NCBI GenBank assembly: GCA_963930645.1
Contig: OZ005655.1
Span: forward strand, 137,315,456 to 137,379,455
Direction of reading: 5' to 3'
DNA: 64,000 bases
Origin: Salticus scenicus
Lineage: Eukaryota > Arthropoda > Arachnida > Araneae > Salticidae
The stretch's first letter is position 1. Each line of letters starts with the position of its first letter. The position numbers and the translations under genes are program-made. The notes under the pieces are model-generated. The model was not told the origin of the DNA. It did not search any database and worked only from the letters and a program-made list of their open reading frames with translations. Of the stretch, positions 11,341 to 24,796 are shown in pieces.

Positions 11341-11658
11341 CTATTACAGTACAACAAAACTGCAACGTAATGTTTGCAGGTATTGTTTTTACCCGCTTTG
11401 CAGGAACATTCAACATCTTTAATGTCCCACACATTTTCATTGTTTATTAAAGAACAATTAATTGTGTGTGGGTTTTTTCCTTCACAGCAGTGGATCTCAG
11501 GCAAACTGCGTCTATAATAACAGTATTATCATCTTCCGATTTCACGCCGCACAAAATCAGATGATTAGAAACTAGTATCTGTTCAGCTACGGTTGGGCAT
11601 CTACTTCCGATCGAACTTTGAATAAATTGAAATATTTTTTCCAAAGGCAATCGATAGT
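11341..11658 (-). pseudogene. SWIM zinc-finger exon fragment (possible gene)
   Basis: On the minus strand the segment ends in VECSCKAGKNNTCKHYVAVL, a C-x-C...C-x-H SWIM zinc finger. It is followed by CNR and a consensus splice donor, AG then GTAAGT, at 11341/11340. Upstream, in another frame, HLILCGVKSEDDNTVIIDAV and AVCLRSTAVKEKTHT read as the protein part that often precedes such a finger in uncharacterised arthropod SWIM proteins. The two parts are joined by a one-base frame change near 11447-11465. A plausible acceptor (CAATAG) precedes 11658. The exon borders argue for a real gene or a recent copy; the frame break argues for a pseudogene. Confidence 0.5.
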
Positions 11659-11761
11659 CTATTGATGTGATGGCAGAAAATTTATAGAACAGATAGCAAG
11701 TAGCAACACAAACACAACAATAATAAATACACGTGGCTATTATATTTACTAACGTCAACAC

Positions 11762-14700
11762 TTATAAAAGCACCATCTATCGACCATTTCAAACGCGGAA
11801 TTTGAAAAAAAAATTTGTTGTTTGATAATTTTAGACATTTTCCCGTTCATTGCATAAAAATGATTTTCATACTATCACAGTATTTGCTAAAATAATTTTG
11901 GAGAGAAATGTTTTAATTAGAAAAGTGTAATTGTTATTGAAAATTTTCACAGCATTATATAAAAAAGTAATTGATTTAAATTGTTTAAGAACTTGCATTT
12001 AAAAAATAAGAATCACAAAGTTATAGCTATTTGCGTAGATTTTTATAGATATATAAATATATTTAAGATTTTTTTACTATGCAGCTTAGGAGTACGCCAT
12101 TTTTATAATAAGATTTATTTTTATTTTAAATCATTATATTTACATTATTTAATAAAAGTAAAATTTTATATAACTAAAAAACTTTTTATGTTATATCTGA
12201 CTTCTGATAAGTATTTTTATATTTGTATAGATTGTGTTTAAGTATGTTCACGAGGCTTTTATTTCTGTTAATTTAGACTTTAATTATTATTTCATTTTAA
12301 CTTTGACAAAAATTGAACTGTATGTAAATTTAGACATTTACAAAACTTAATGCAAATATTATTAGTTTAATACTAATTGAAAATACTTTTATATATTTTA
12401 TAATATTTCAAGTTTTATTAAGAAATATTACATCTATTTCGGAAAAAATCAATTTAAAATTTCTTCGAAAGATCTTACTTGTATTGTGAAATTAAAAAAT
12501 CAAAGCACGTGCTTTCGTTTTCTTTTGAATTGACATTAATGTTTTTCCGAACGTATGCGGAAGAATTTCCAAGTATTTGATTCAGTTTGATTACAACAAC
12601 AACAACAATAAAAAAAAAGGATACTGAATTTTCACAGAATATTTTATTCAAATTAGTTCCACTTGTAAAATGTTTTAGTACTTTTAATTTAAATCTTCAC
12701 ATATGTTTAAATTTAGAAATAGCTTTTGAATTCTAATGTTAAAAACATGAAAAATGAATTATTTCACCATTAAATATACAGAGGTTTTTAAAAAATATTT
12801 CACTTTGTATTTTGTAACAGTTTCTAGATTGTAAAATATGTGCAGTCCAAATACATTTGCTTATAATGTACACTGTATTTGGTTAAAGAATTTGTCTCCG
12901 GATAGTTCCTTTATGATTTTTTTCCGTGCTTTTTTATTTTTTGAAAGTGAAAGAAAATGATATAACACATTCATGTAAGTTAATTAAATATTATTTTTTA
13001 TAGAAAAACACGGAGAGTAATTATCCCTTTCCGACCCTAAACATCTCCCCCCCTCCCCTTTAAAACATTACGTTCTTCTGTTTTTGCAAACTGAAAGAAA
13101 AATATGGACTATAACCGACATTTGTTGATTAAAAATTATACTTTACACTTTCTGCTAATTAGATCGATCGTGCATTTCCTGATTTTATTACATACGACTC
13201 TTCCAGATGCAAAGATGTAAGTGGATGCCGTCGATGTCTAACTCGCACGATCATACGGCCTGGGTTGGAAAAGGTTATAGGGTAATATAAAAAAATCGTC
13301 AGCTATTAAAAATTAATGGGCATGAATGAGCAAATACTATATTAGAAAACTGATTTCGTGAATTTAGTGAGCTTATCTAATAAGAAAAAGGTTTGAAAAT
13401 TTAGCAATTTATTTTTAGATTAGGAAATCTATAAAAACGCTTTTATTAATTTAATTAAGAGAAGTTTATTTGCATATTTTTGCATATAGACATTACAGTG
13501 CTTGTTTTCCACGCATTATGATAAAAAAATACATTTAAAAGACTATTATCGAATGAATTCGTTTTAAAAAATAATGTACGATGTTACTTATTTCTAAACA
13601 ATATATCAATGCTTTTACAAAATGTTGTATTATAAATAACATTCAAACTATTTAAAAAAGGTACCTTTATTTTTATAGTAAAAGATTGTAAAATTCAACT
13701 AAGTTGAAAAGAAAGACCTGATGAATGTCATTCACCTAACTTTTTTTTATTCAGACCTGTGTTATCTTATTAAACTAATCGTTTAAAAGGATTAATAAAA
13801 ATATTAAGAAATTTCAATAAAATACCACTTATATATTTAATTAAAATATGTTAGTCTTTATCTTATATTTCTGAGAGAAATCAGTTTCCTGTCTTGAATA
13901 ATACAACATTGCAAAATGAACTTTTTTCTGATGTGCGTGAGAAATACTTGCTTTACTTATAAAAGACTGGGTTTATATTTTTATCATTTTATTAAGTTTG
14001 AGAAAACGTATATTAAGTAATAAACTTACTAAGTATAATTTTATACAAAAACGTTTTATATGCTCTAACTTTAGTATAACTACTTAAAATTCGTCTATAT
14101 TTTCATAGTTTATGAAACAATCTTATACAAACAGGAAAATTTTTATAGATGCAAAATAATTAAATTATTATACATTTAACTTCATACGTGGTAGAGTATC
14201 TCGAAGTAAAAAAATATTGGATCGATCACAAGCATAGTATTCATAAAAATTATTTTAGACATATGCATCAGAAATCTATTATTATATTTTACTTGTTAAA
14301 TATTTATTTTACACTAGTTAAAAATTAAAGAAGAATACTTTTTTATTTAATGGCCTTTTCTCATAAAAGAAAGAAACTGTAAAGACATTCGTCTGTGTTT
14401 GTATAAAACTATATTTTAAATAAAATTTATTATAAATCACATTGATTTTTATTGATTTTAGAAAAGTAAAATAACAAATCTAAAAAAAAAAAAAAGAAAA
14501 GAAAAAAAGAAAGAAAAAAAAAACCTCTCGAAATTTTAAAATATATGTAACAAAAACAATTCTGTAATTACTAACATTATGAAATCAATCATAAAAAAAA
14601 AAAAAATACAAAAGGTAATACCATACCTCATGTTTTTACAATTACAGTTTCTGTCGTCTTACTTATTTCCACAAATATGAGAGATTGACTGCATAAATAA

Positions 14701-15162
14701 ATTAATCAAATCCTTTTAATGGACTCAGTTATGTTCAATGTCTAATGAAAATTTTACGCAATATTTAATTTCTTTATTGATTTTTTTTTTTCATTTCACC
14801 TTTGATAGTTATTTTTACTGGGTAATAAATGGTTAATATTAACAGATATTAACTTCAAGTTACTTATATCATTAACGCTGAAGATCAACTAAACTGCGAT
14901 ATCTTTCTGGTAAAGACGTAGCACAATCTTTCTTCTGGATGACGGCGACTTTTCGTCACGTCATAGATTAGTTAAGTCACTCGAAGCTATGTAAAAGCAT
15001 ACATTTGAAGCTATGTGAATGTATCCCCCGAAACCGGAACAAAATATCAATATTGAGGAAGATTGGATAGTAAATTGAATGAAGCAGGGAAATTTGTTGA
15101 TTGTATTACAGATGGGCTAAATTTATTTTCCACATGGTGACATCGTTGACTAGAAACACATG
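11762..15162. other. AT-rich non-coding stretch
   Basis: No gene or element end is supported. It contains short tandem runs, for example CAA repeats at 12594-12609 and purine-rich DNA at 14481-14523. A C-run lies at about 13047-13061. The 86-codon frame at 11981-12241 is AT-driven and has no domain. Confidence 0.5.
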
Positions 15163-15411
15163 TAATAAGTGCAAAATTTGAATAAACAACATAAAATACA
15201 AAAATTCGCAATAATTGTTTCGTGTCGAAAGATGAGAGGATCCTTCGTCAGGTGAGAAAAGTAGGCACGAGTGTGCTGCTTGTTGTTTTGTTTGCAGTAC
15301 TCTTGTCTACTTTGTTCGCCTGACGACGGGTCGTTTCTTCTTTCGACCCAAAATAATTGTTGTGAATTCTTGCATTTAATGGTGTTTATTCAACGTTTCG
15401 TACTTATTACT
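15163..15411. repeat. Long inverted repeat with CTGACGA/GAAA core motifs
   Basis: The left arm (15163-15250) and right arm (15322-15411) are imperfect reverse complements, each running from TAATAAGT through GAATAAAC to a TCGTCAGG/CCTGACGA edge. Read outward from the centre, the right arm carries CTGACGA, then GGGTCG and CGACCC (able to pair), then AAAA. The left arm on the minus strand carries CTGACGA...GAAAC. This resembles terminal sequence of Penelope-like elements, but the match is short. Non-coding. Confidence 0.45.
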
Positions 15412-16386
15412 TTTTAACGTCAGTTCTGTGGTTCTTACAAAAGCATGTGCAGTCCTGTTTAATGTTCCTCTCACCATTCTGATGCAAATTAAAAACGGTA
15501 ACACGATGTATTGCAATTAATTATCGAAAATGAGCATGAGTAATCAGATAGTCGTCCGCAGGATCACGATAAAGTCCACCTACGAGAGATATCAGGTGTT
15601 ACAGGGATATGTTTCAGTTCATGTGATCAGATTCCTGAGAACAATGCTGTCTTTACGAGACAGAAGAATACGTTTCTAAGAGAAGATAATTTCTCTTAGT
15701 TACCTTCCCTGAAGCGTTTTACAACATACACGTATTTTGTTCAAAAGAAATGTACCAAACAATTGTTTTCTTATCACTCCAACCGACATTTTCTTACATC
15801 TGGAGGGATTGTTAGTGTGTTTTCACTGAAAATATTTTTCTGGCACGTAGGCGTATGTACCTAATAGAGGTAAGGTTGTTTTGAACGGTATTATAAATAA
15901 TGTGTTGTTCACCAAAGGTAAATTAATAAGTAATTTTTCCGCGCTGGTTTCTTTTATCAGCTGTTACAATTCACGCTAGTTCTTCACAATCTTGCTTATC
16001 TATATTCTGTGCTATATTCTGTACTTATCTATGCATTTGACATGAAAATTAATGGTTTTATTGGGATCGATATACTCACGGTATGCTCTTGTCACAACTG
16101 TCCGTAAAATTTATACACAATTTCAAAGTTGAAGTAACTCATTTCAGGTTGCTAAATATGCATCCGCAATCAGATATGTTTACATCTTCAAATTTAACCC
16201 ATATTACATTTAACAATTTTTAATTCCATAGCATCTCTTTTTCTAGAGTCAAATAACTACTTATATATTTTAAGTAGCATGTAGGTGTAAGAACAGCTCC
16301 AAGAAATTTGGATAATTTCATATGCCACTAAATAAATTTCTCACCAGTGTATATATAGAATTTTTACTATGCAAATGTTCTAATAA

Positions 16387-16389
<3 letters not shown>

Positions 16390-16429
<40 letters not shown>

Positions 16430-16437
16430 GTGAGCAT
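16390..16437 (+). repeat. Poly(A) homopolymer, 48 bases
   Basis: An uninterrupted A-run. It is not preceded by a recognisable retroposon body, so it may be a microsatellite or the tail of an unrecognised retroposed copy. Confidence 0.9.
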
Positions 16438-16806
16438 TTAACTTTTGGTTACACCAGATTTATCAGATTAGGTCAGTTAATGGAGAGCTAGCGCTTTATG
16501 TTAAAACAAATGTTAGATTTTTTTCTACTGGTAATATTGCACACAAATTAAATTTATTTCGATTTTTCCTTCATTATATATATATATATATATTTCTGAG
16601 TTTATTTCTTTAAACGGCACAAAATTTATACTATACTCAAATATATTTTAAAAGTGCTTTCTATAATTTTCACAATAATTTCTTATTTAGAAGAAACTTT
16701 GATAAATAATAAATAAAACTGTAATGAAAATTTATGTCGATGTATAATTGATGGACGTGTTTCTTGATATCGCTACTCAAGTTCATTGACTAAATATATT
16801 CTTATT

Positions 16807-16812
<6 letters not shown>

Positions 16813-16849
<37 letters not shown>

Positions 16850-16857
16850 TATAGTTT
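16813..16857 (+). repeat. Poly(A) homopolymer, 45 bases
   Basis: An uninterrupted A-run in AT-rich DNA, with no recognisable upstream retroposon. Confidence 0.9.
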
Positions 16858-19689
16858 ATAATGTTGTATACAAACACTCTTAATTTTTTTTTGACTGTCA
16901 TGTTGATTATAAAAGGTATCATTAAAATTTGTTTGGACACCCTTCTTTTGGGATTAGAAATAATTACGTAGTAATAATTCTACAGTCTCACGAATACGAA
17001 ATTAAAAGCTTAGGTTAAATTTAGAAATTTGACGCTAGACTATTTATATTTAAGAAATTATTAATTACAGTAAAAATATAAAAATAAACATAGTGTATAC
17101 ATTTTGTTATGAAAATCTTAGTTATTGATAATAACGAAAATAATAGTGTGTTCTACATTTTACAAAGTAACAGATAAGAATCTAATACAGTAACATATTA
17201 AACAAAATTCAATAATACATTTCATAGCTATCTAATATATTTGAATTGTTTAATAATTGATGATTGATAATAGCAATTAGAATAAATAAATGGTATTAAA
17301 ATAGAATCAGCTGAACAATGAAATAAGAAATCAAACTCAAATCTTACATTTTTTTTTTTTTTTTTTTTTTTACTTTTAAATCTTAATAGTCTATATTATA
17401 TTCTAAACAGAAATTTAAAATGTACCTTATAAATATTTATGTTACATTAAAGTTTGAATCTAATCTTCTATTTAAAGAAATTTTGTCTGGAGATGTACCA
17501 AAATGTTTAAATTATCATATTTATTTAAAAGTATAAAATATTCACACGCACTTTAACATTGGGTAAATTTTATCTTTAACATAACGTTTCTTTCAAAATA
17601 TTTTATTACTTATCTCTTTGTACAAAGCAATAAAATTTTTAATATTTTGTGATTTACGAATAAATGTTTTCAGAAAATCTATATCTGTTTTCACATAACT
17701 TGTTAGATAATAACCTTGTCATAAATTACATTAGAATTATCTTAGGTAAAAATAGATTGTACTGTGAAACTTTAATAACCAGAGAAAATTTCATTCGGGA
17801 ATTTTTCCAAAGTAAAATTTGAGACAATTTATTGCCTTTGCAAGTTCTTAGAATAATTCTAAGCTAAAATACATTTTATAAATTTGAATCTTCATTTCTC
17901 AAAAGTATACTAAGAAATTTATGTGTATGTAATAATGATTTCCTTTTAACCATGAATTATAGAAACACATTTCGAACTATAAAATAAATTTAATAATCTA
18001 TAAATTTCAGATACGTGATTTTAATAATAAAAAAGCATATTAAACGATATAAGTAATAAATTATTTATTCAATCCCATTTTTTATAATATATTTAGGAAG
18101 TTCCTAACTTCCAATTAACAAAGGACGTAAAATAAAATCCATGAAATAATTCCCATGATGATGATGATGAAGATAATAATAATAATAATAAATAAATACC
18201 CTTTTAAGGCGGTGTATTCATTATGTTAATGTTAATATACATAATTTTCAAGAAGGATTTATTTTTTTGAAAAATGTAACTATGATTAAAGCTAACCATC
18301 AGGAAATACTGATTTTAAAAATTTTAAGTTTACAGAAAGCAATAGTAAATGAAAATAGAAAGAGATGTTGATTTTAAAATTTAAACTAAACATTCATTCG
18401 CAGTATAAACTAGGAATTTTCCCTAGTTATTTTATAGAAATAACACTTGATTATTTATAATCTTACGAAAACATGGTTAATTAGGATGTCTTGTAGTTAT
18501 CTAAATTTAGTAATTTTTTTCATCATTCTAAAAGTTAAGCTAATGTTGGGTAAAATCGTTGTCATCGTTTGAAACATCGTTTAACTTGCACCTTTTTTTA
18601 AAACGGATTCAATCAAAAGGTTCAAGAAAGGTTACTGTGCTCACTGAAAATAAATGGGTCTTAAAGTAAGACATAAAAACAACTGAAACGGTGTTTAAGA
18701 CACGTAAATATTTTAAAATATAGATTACACGTTATTATCTTATTTTAAGACAGAAATATGTATGAAATACCAATTTAGACACAAAAATATCTGAAACACA
18801 TAAATACGCGAATTTTCAAACAGCAAACGCATTTTAATTTTCAGACACTTTAGAAATTCTGACACTTGCATTACTTAGAAAATTTTTCGTATGGAATCTA
18901 CTTTAAGAAAATATGCTTATCCTACTTCCTTCCACATTCAATAAATATATATTTATTTTATATAATAAGCAGTTAATCTACTTAAACTGTGGTAGCTTAA
19001 CTGCTGCCATAGTTCAATTTACATTAATTAATTTATATTAATTTCATAAAAATTTATGAAATTAAAATTTATGGAATAATACTCTAGGGATGTGAATGAT
19101 ATTTGCATGCTATTATTTTTTACATAATTCATAAACTACATATTTAGACACACAGCTTATTTCATTAAAAAAAAAAAAATAAATAAATAAAAAATAAAAA
19201 AATATATTTGTCTTTAAAGGTTTCTTTTATTAAAAGAAAAAGTGTGAAGACAGACGTAGCAATTTGTATAGAAGAAAGCGAATTTATAAGTGAACTGTCA
19301 TTAATAAATTGCGCATAACATTTTTCTTTCTTTCTTATTATTATTATTCATTTAAAAACTTTTTTCTTTCACTTATTTACCTACATCTAAATGAAAAACA
19401 GCAAATTTTCCTGTATTCATGATTATAGTAGTTTGTTTTTATTTAAATATCACTTTAAAGAAAGAAATCGTTATCATCGAGGGATGCAACCTTCACATAC
19501 TTGTTATGCAGTATTAAAAAATTCTAGACCTGTAGATATGAAATTTAAGATAATAATATTTATTAAGCTTAAGATACCATACGATCAGTAGTTTTACAGG
19601 AAAGAATTTTAAATAAGACATAACACAGCGATTTGTTTCGTGAATACTGCAGTTGCAATATATTTTATCATAAAAACATGCATTGTTGT

Positions 19690-19790
19690 ATTCGCCGGTG
19701 GCGTGGTTGGTAAATGCTAGACTCCGACAATGCTTGTCTGAAGGTTTCGGTTTCTTTGGACAGTGTGAGTTCGAAACCCAACGTCGGATA
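19690..19790 (+). mobile_element. tRNA-like SINE head or tRNA pseudogene
   Basis: A box-A-like GGCGTGGTTGGTAAATGC (about 19700-19717) is followed by a box-B-like GAGTTCGAAACCC (19767-19779), the internal RNA polymerase III promoter layout. The acceptor stem does not close well and the spacing exceeds that of most tRNAs, so a SINE head is likelier than a functional tRNA. It is followed by (TA)n; no target duplication was found. Confidence 0.5.
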
Positions 19791-21337
19791 ATATATATAT
19801 ATTTTTTTTAATATATAAATATTTCATTAATGCTCTAAACAATTCTAAAATATATTTTTAACAGAAAAACATAATCGCTTGCCATATTTATTTATTTATT
19901 AAATGGCCTTAAAAACGGTAGTATTTTTAATCCTAACATGGCGGTGCTTTTAAACCTAAAACATGGCGGCGTTTTAACACACTTGCAAATATCTTAATTT
20001 CAGACGCAAAATGGTGTTTCAAAAAGTAAGACTTTTTTCTTTTTTTCGCTTAAAAAATGACCATCCATTTAAGACACTTTTTAAACTGAATTTAAGAAAT
20101 TTACGTTTGCAGTGCTGATAAATCAGGTTTCTTCAGATCTCGTTACACTACCGATTCGCAAACAAAAGAACAAACTTGGATATTTTCTACTAGAAAAAGC
20201 CATGATCTTGCATCAGGGTATGCCCGATAGATGTAATATCAATTAAGGTTAATCCGGCTGCATTTTAATCACTCAAGTGTTAATGTCCTATAGCTTTGGA
20301 GACTCTGCATGAAATTTGCTAATAGTTTTGTAAATCTTTCGAAGCTGCATTCGCATTATAATCGTAAGTTCCAGACAAATTTCAATACCACAGAATAATA
20401 AATCGCATTTCGTATAGACTACGTTCCTTATTGCAACCGAATTCGAAAACGTACTGGTAGATATTTCGCGCTTTTTATAATTGACACAATATGGCCTTTA
20501 TCGTCAACTGATATTTAAAGTCATTTTAAAATAACAAATCTTTTCGTTTATAATCTCCAACTTTCTTATGTGTTTATGCTTTACGGCTAATCTTATACAT
20601 ATTCCATCATGAGGTAAAAAAAAGGATCCATTAAACGATATACATCTAAGTGTTTCATATTATTATTGGTCAGAGAAATATGATATATCATATGAAAAAC
20701 AACCTTTAGTCATCAAGAAGTTTCCACCATCATTGTTTCAGACAAACTATTACATTTATATCAATGATAAAATTTAATAAGCATAAAATATTTTCTAATG
20801 TTATACACTTTTCTTAAAAAAAAAATAGATGATTAAAATTTTTCTAAAAATCCAAAAGTGTAATTTGATATAAACTACCATTTAGATTTTTTTATAGCAT
20901 ATTTAAAAAGTTTGAACAAAATATAACTGAAGATCACTAAAGTTAATCTTTAAAAGTTAATATCACACACAAATAGCATTCACGACACATAACTTTGTTA
21001 CTATAAATAGTAACACTCCAATTTATTTTATTATCGCTTTGCTTTAAGTGAAATAACTTTAAAATAAAATTAAAAATATATGCATCTGTGTATTCATTTT
21101 TCTTTTCACATTTAAAAATATCTCGTTTTGTCTTCGGATTAATGCATTTGTCAAGATAATAATTTTAGACAAAAACAAAATAAAATAAAATAAAATAAAT
21201 GAATAAAGATTAATTATCAATAAAAAAAAAAACGATAAAATTACTAACTATATTTAAATCACATAAATAATTTGTATTTTATTCTCTAATTTTCTCTTAA
21301 TAATTTTTACACCAATAAAATAGAATAGAAGAGAATA

Positions 21338-21340
<3 letters not shown>

Positions 21341-21421
<81 letters not shown>
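21341..21421. repeat. (TA)n microsatellite
   Basis: About 80 bases of almost pure TA, with two CATA/TGTA interruptions. Confidence 0.95.
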
Positions 21422-21422
<1 letters not shown>

Positions 21423-21476
21423 ATAAAAAAAATTAAAAATAGAATGCGAATTTTTAAAAATGAAAATATATATGCT

Positions 21477-21511
<35 letters not shown>

Positions 21512-21620
21512 TAATGTATGACAGCATATTTGCATCATTTAAAAATATTTTCGGAATTAGATGAAATTTAAATTCTTGCTTGCATTTCTTATAAATATCT
21601 TGAAATCTATTGGTAAATCT

Positions 21621-21622
21621 AA

Positions 21623-21655
<33 letters not shown>

Positions 21656-21682
21656 AATAATAATAATAATAATAATAATAAT
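21621..21682. repeat. (AAT)n microsatellite with AAAT interruption
   Basis: Two AAT runs flank a short AAAT run. Confidence 0.95.
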
Positions 21683-23408
21683 TTAAAATCTTAAAGTTTT
21701 TCTAAATATCTAGACGTTTAGAACGTTTAATAAACTTTTCTCTTCTTTTCAGTGTTGCAAAGGAATGAAATTAAGTTCAATGCACTTAAGTGTTCTATTT
21801 ATCACCGCCAAGTAATTTGTATAAATAAATGAGGTTGAGTGTAATTGCATCCTGACGCTTTAAATTAATTATGGCCGCATTTCGTTTTCTTTTTCTATAG
21901 AAAATACAATTAGAGTAAAGATGGATGTTAAATCTGAACCAACTAGATGTAGTAATTCCTAATTTAGAAGTATAATGAATAATAATAATATATATATATA
22001 TATGTACATTAATTTTGATGGTAAAAAAAAAAAAAAAAATGCAAACTTTTTGCCACTAATTTTTCTTGTTACATGATACTGTTGTTGAGAATTGTCGTTG
22101 TAAATTATTTGTTTAATATAAATATTTTTTATATTTTTTAATCATGAAACTGTAATAATGCAATATTTTAAAATGCAATTTTATACAGTTCAATGTAGAA
22201 TTTTACAATGTAATATGTATACATGTAATTAAGTAGTATTAAAGTATATATGTATGAGTATTTACAGCATGAATAGGAGTAAAAAAGAAAAGTAAAACAT
22301 TTAATGAAGAAGAATTAAGAACAACTTATTGTATTAAAGAATGTATAGTATTATAGTAAGCAATTTAATATTTTATAAATATGAGATATTGCTGAAATTT
22401 TATAGAAATTTAAGGAATTTCTTTGACAAAGCGGGACAAATTATCGGTATTCATTTAAATGAAGCTCAAATTTTTATCTCTCCTGTCAGATGTTAAAATG
22501 ACTTGATTTTCTTTTATATTCCATAGTACAACGAGAATTTATTGGCAGAATAATAATAATGAAAAAATAATGAAAATCATAATTAATTTCAAATCCTCTT
22601 CAATTCTAAAAAAGATTTTTCTTCTTTAAATTCAAAATACAAAACATGCTATCACTAAACTTGTGTAAAAAGTTAAGCAAATATCTGCTGCTACCCCTTA
22701 CTTGGAAACTATTTTTATCAAAACTGTATTTTTTCCATTGCATGTACTCTAGGTTTAAAAAGCAACTACTATAACTTCTTGTAATTTACAAGAACATAAG
22801 AAAATGCGTCGAACTGCCTTACTTACTAATAGAACGATGACTATTTTTTACATAAAAGAGAAATATGAAAATCAGAATAATAAATCTCTACTGAAATCTC
22901 AAAATGTAGAATCTACATATGCGTACATGTGTGCATATCTGCACATGTTTCCATATGCATGTACAGATAGCTTTTATAAAACGAATCCACATCCCTTTAG
23001 AATTTATATTTTAAGTGTAATTTCGATTTGTTCTATTTTTACATATTCGTTACATATTCAAGGGCCTCACTCAGAAGTAGCTTTTGCATCACTATTTTTA
23101 TATATAAATATTTTCTTGAGTAAATAAAGGGGAAAATACCATGCTTAAATAGTAACACCAAGGATGCACTAGTGTACTGGACATGCATTTGGTAATCACA
23201 ATTGTAAATCATTAAAATGAAATATGCATATGTAAATGGATGTTTATTTCTATGCATGTATTCGAAGTACATTGAAAAAGAACAATGTGCATATAGAAAA
23301 TGTATATATTACGTGTGTAAAAAATACAGAATAATATAAAGACTCAACAAAATTTATTCCACTGTCGTTTTAAAATAGTCTATCTATATACGCATCTCTC
23401 TCTCTGTA

Positions 23409-23451
<43 letters not shown>

Positions 23452-23775
23452 AGCAAATTTCAAATAAAATTTATCGTATTTCAATTTTTCTTTGACTTTT
23501 CTATATTTTCATTTGTGAATTTTAATTCTCAGTGCTGATATTGCAATATCTTATACTATTAAGTGGGCAATATTTGTATATATATATGTATATTACATTG
23601 TTCTCGAAAAAGGTAGCTCGGACAGCCACGTGATTTAACACAAAGGTGCCCTCCGAAGGGTCATTGTGCACATCGAAGTCAGATTTTCGAATTTTTGATT
23701 CGTTTTCTTTTAAGTAGTAAAAATACGAAAATAAAACTTCCCATTTTTATAATGACACAGAATGGAAAATCTTAG

Positions 23776-24290
23776 GAGAGATTTGATTGGCTTATTTGAT
23801 TTTCATTATTTGAGTTTATTTCACATTAAACTACAGCTACATTTTGAGGAATTACGAGAGATTTGATTGGTTTATTTGATTTTCATTGATTTGAGTTTAT
23901 TTTACGTTAACTTAGAGCTACGTTATGAGTAATTGCGAAAGATTTAATTGGTTTGTTTGATTTTCATTGATTTGAGTGTATTTTACGTTGAACTAGAGCT
24001 ACGTTTTGAGGAATTACAAGAGAAGTGATTGGTTTGTTTGGTTTTCATTGATTTGAATGTATTTTACGTTGAACTAGAGCTACCTTATGAGGAATTACAA
24101 AATATTTGATTGTTTTATTTGAGTTTCATCGATTTGAGTGTATTTTACGTTGAACTAGAGCTACGTTATAAGGAATTACGAGAGGTTTGATTGGTTTATT
24201 TGATTTGAGTGTATTTTACGTTGAACTAGAGCTATGTTATGAGGAATTACGAGAAATTTAATTGGTTTATTTGATTTTCATTGATTTGAG
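23776..24290. repeat. 81-bp minisatellite, about 6.5 copies
   Basis: Units start with GAGAGATTTGATTGG and contain TTTTCATTGATTTGAG, TATTTTACGTTGAACTAGAG and GAGGAATTAC. Successive unit starts are near 23776, 23856, 23937, 24018, 24099, 24180 and 24251. The spacing is 80-81 bp except for the last full unit, which has lost about 10 bp. Copies differ at several positions each. It lies upstream of a Helitron-like 3' end, so it may be the internal array of a non-autonomous Helitron-type element. Confidence 0.9.
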
Positions 24291-24770
24291 GAAGGGGTGT
24301 ACCGTGATGTTGTATTTTGGTTTTTGTTTTTAACATGCTTGACAGGGATTGCTGCGAGTTTCGTGTGTTCTGAGGTTCATGCACAGCGTTGTAGGGCATT
24401 TCAGTGTTTTTTTTTTTTTTTTTTTTTTCATGTGCATGAAGCGTACATACGTGCGTTATAATGATTGCTGCGAAAACGACTTTCGGGCGTTCTCTGATTC
24501 GACTATTCATCGAATAGTGACTTTTACTGTACGAGTAACAGTTTCAACTGTTTCGAGAATATTCGAAGAATTAACATCTCTATTTGACTGTTTTCGAGAA
24601 TATTCGTTTTAATAATAGCTTTGTTGCACAGATTCGAGATGTTCAAAAAATGTTTTATATTGTCAAGGAGATCCCATACTAAAACTGTGAAGAAAATAGT
24701 TGCCAATCGAAATATATTTATTTGAACGTTTCAATTATTCAATTAAAAAATAATCCTTTAAATATAATGC

Positions 24771-24796
24771 CCAGCGAAGCGGGCGAAGCCTGCTAG
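24771..24796 (+). mobile_element. Helitron-like 3' terminus with hairpin
   Basis: CCCAGCGAAGC leads into a short hairpin (GCGGGC-GAA-GCCTGC, one mismatch, 24779-24793) followed by CTAG and then T. This fits the hairpin plus CTRR end and insertion before T of Helitron-type rolling-circle elements. The body probably includes the minisatellite to the left. The 5' TC end was not located, and there is no Rep/helicase gene, so the element is non-autonomous. Confidence 0.5.

Larger units (their letters stand above)
15412..19689. other. AT-rich non-coding stretch with very long homopolymers
   Basis: No gene is supported. It holds a 48-base A-run at 16390-16437, a 45-base A-run at 16813-16857, a T-run near 17347-17371, and a GAT/AAT/AAAT microsatellite at 18156-18198. 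A less AT-rich patch at 15540-15720 gives no recognisable protein. Confidence 0.5.
19791..23600. other. AT-rich non-coding stretch with microsatellites
   Basis: No gene is supported. It contains (TA)n at 21341-21421, an A-run at about 21481-21509, (AAT)n at 21621-21682, (TA)n at 21990-22003 and (TA)n at 23415-23445. The tyrosine/isoleucine-rich minus-strand frames at 21254-21538 are translations of the (TA)n tract. Confidence 0.55.

Noticed and set aside
19690..19790. Functional tRNA gene
   Set aside because: Box A and box B are present, but the acceptor stem does not pair and the spacing is too long; the same applies to 53360-53435.
21254..21538. Long tyrosine/isoleucine-rich minus-strand frames
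   Set aside because: They are translations of a (TA)n microsatellite and an A-run and have no domain.
23776..24290. CRISPR-like array
   Set aside because: Units are contiguous 81-bp tandem copies without unique spacers, in a eukaryotic context.
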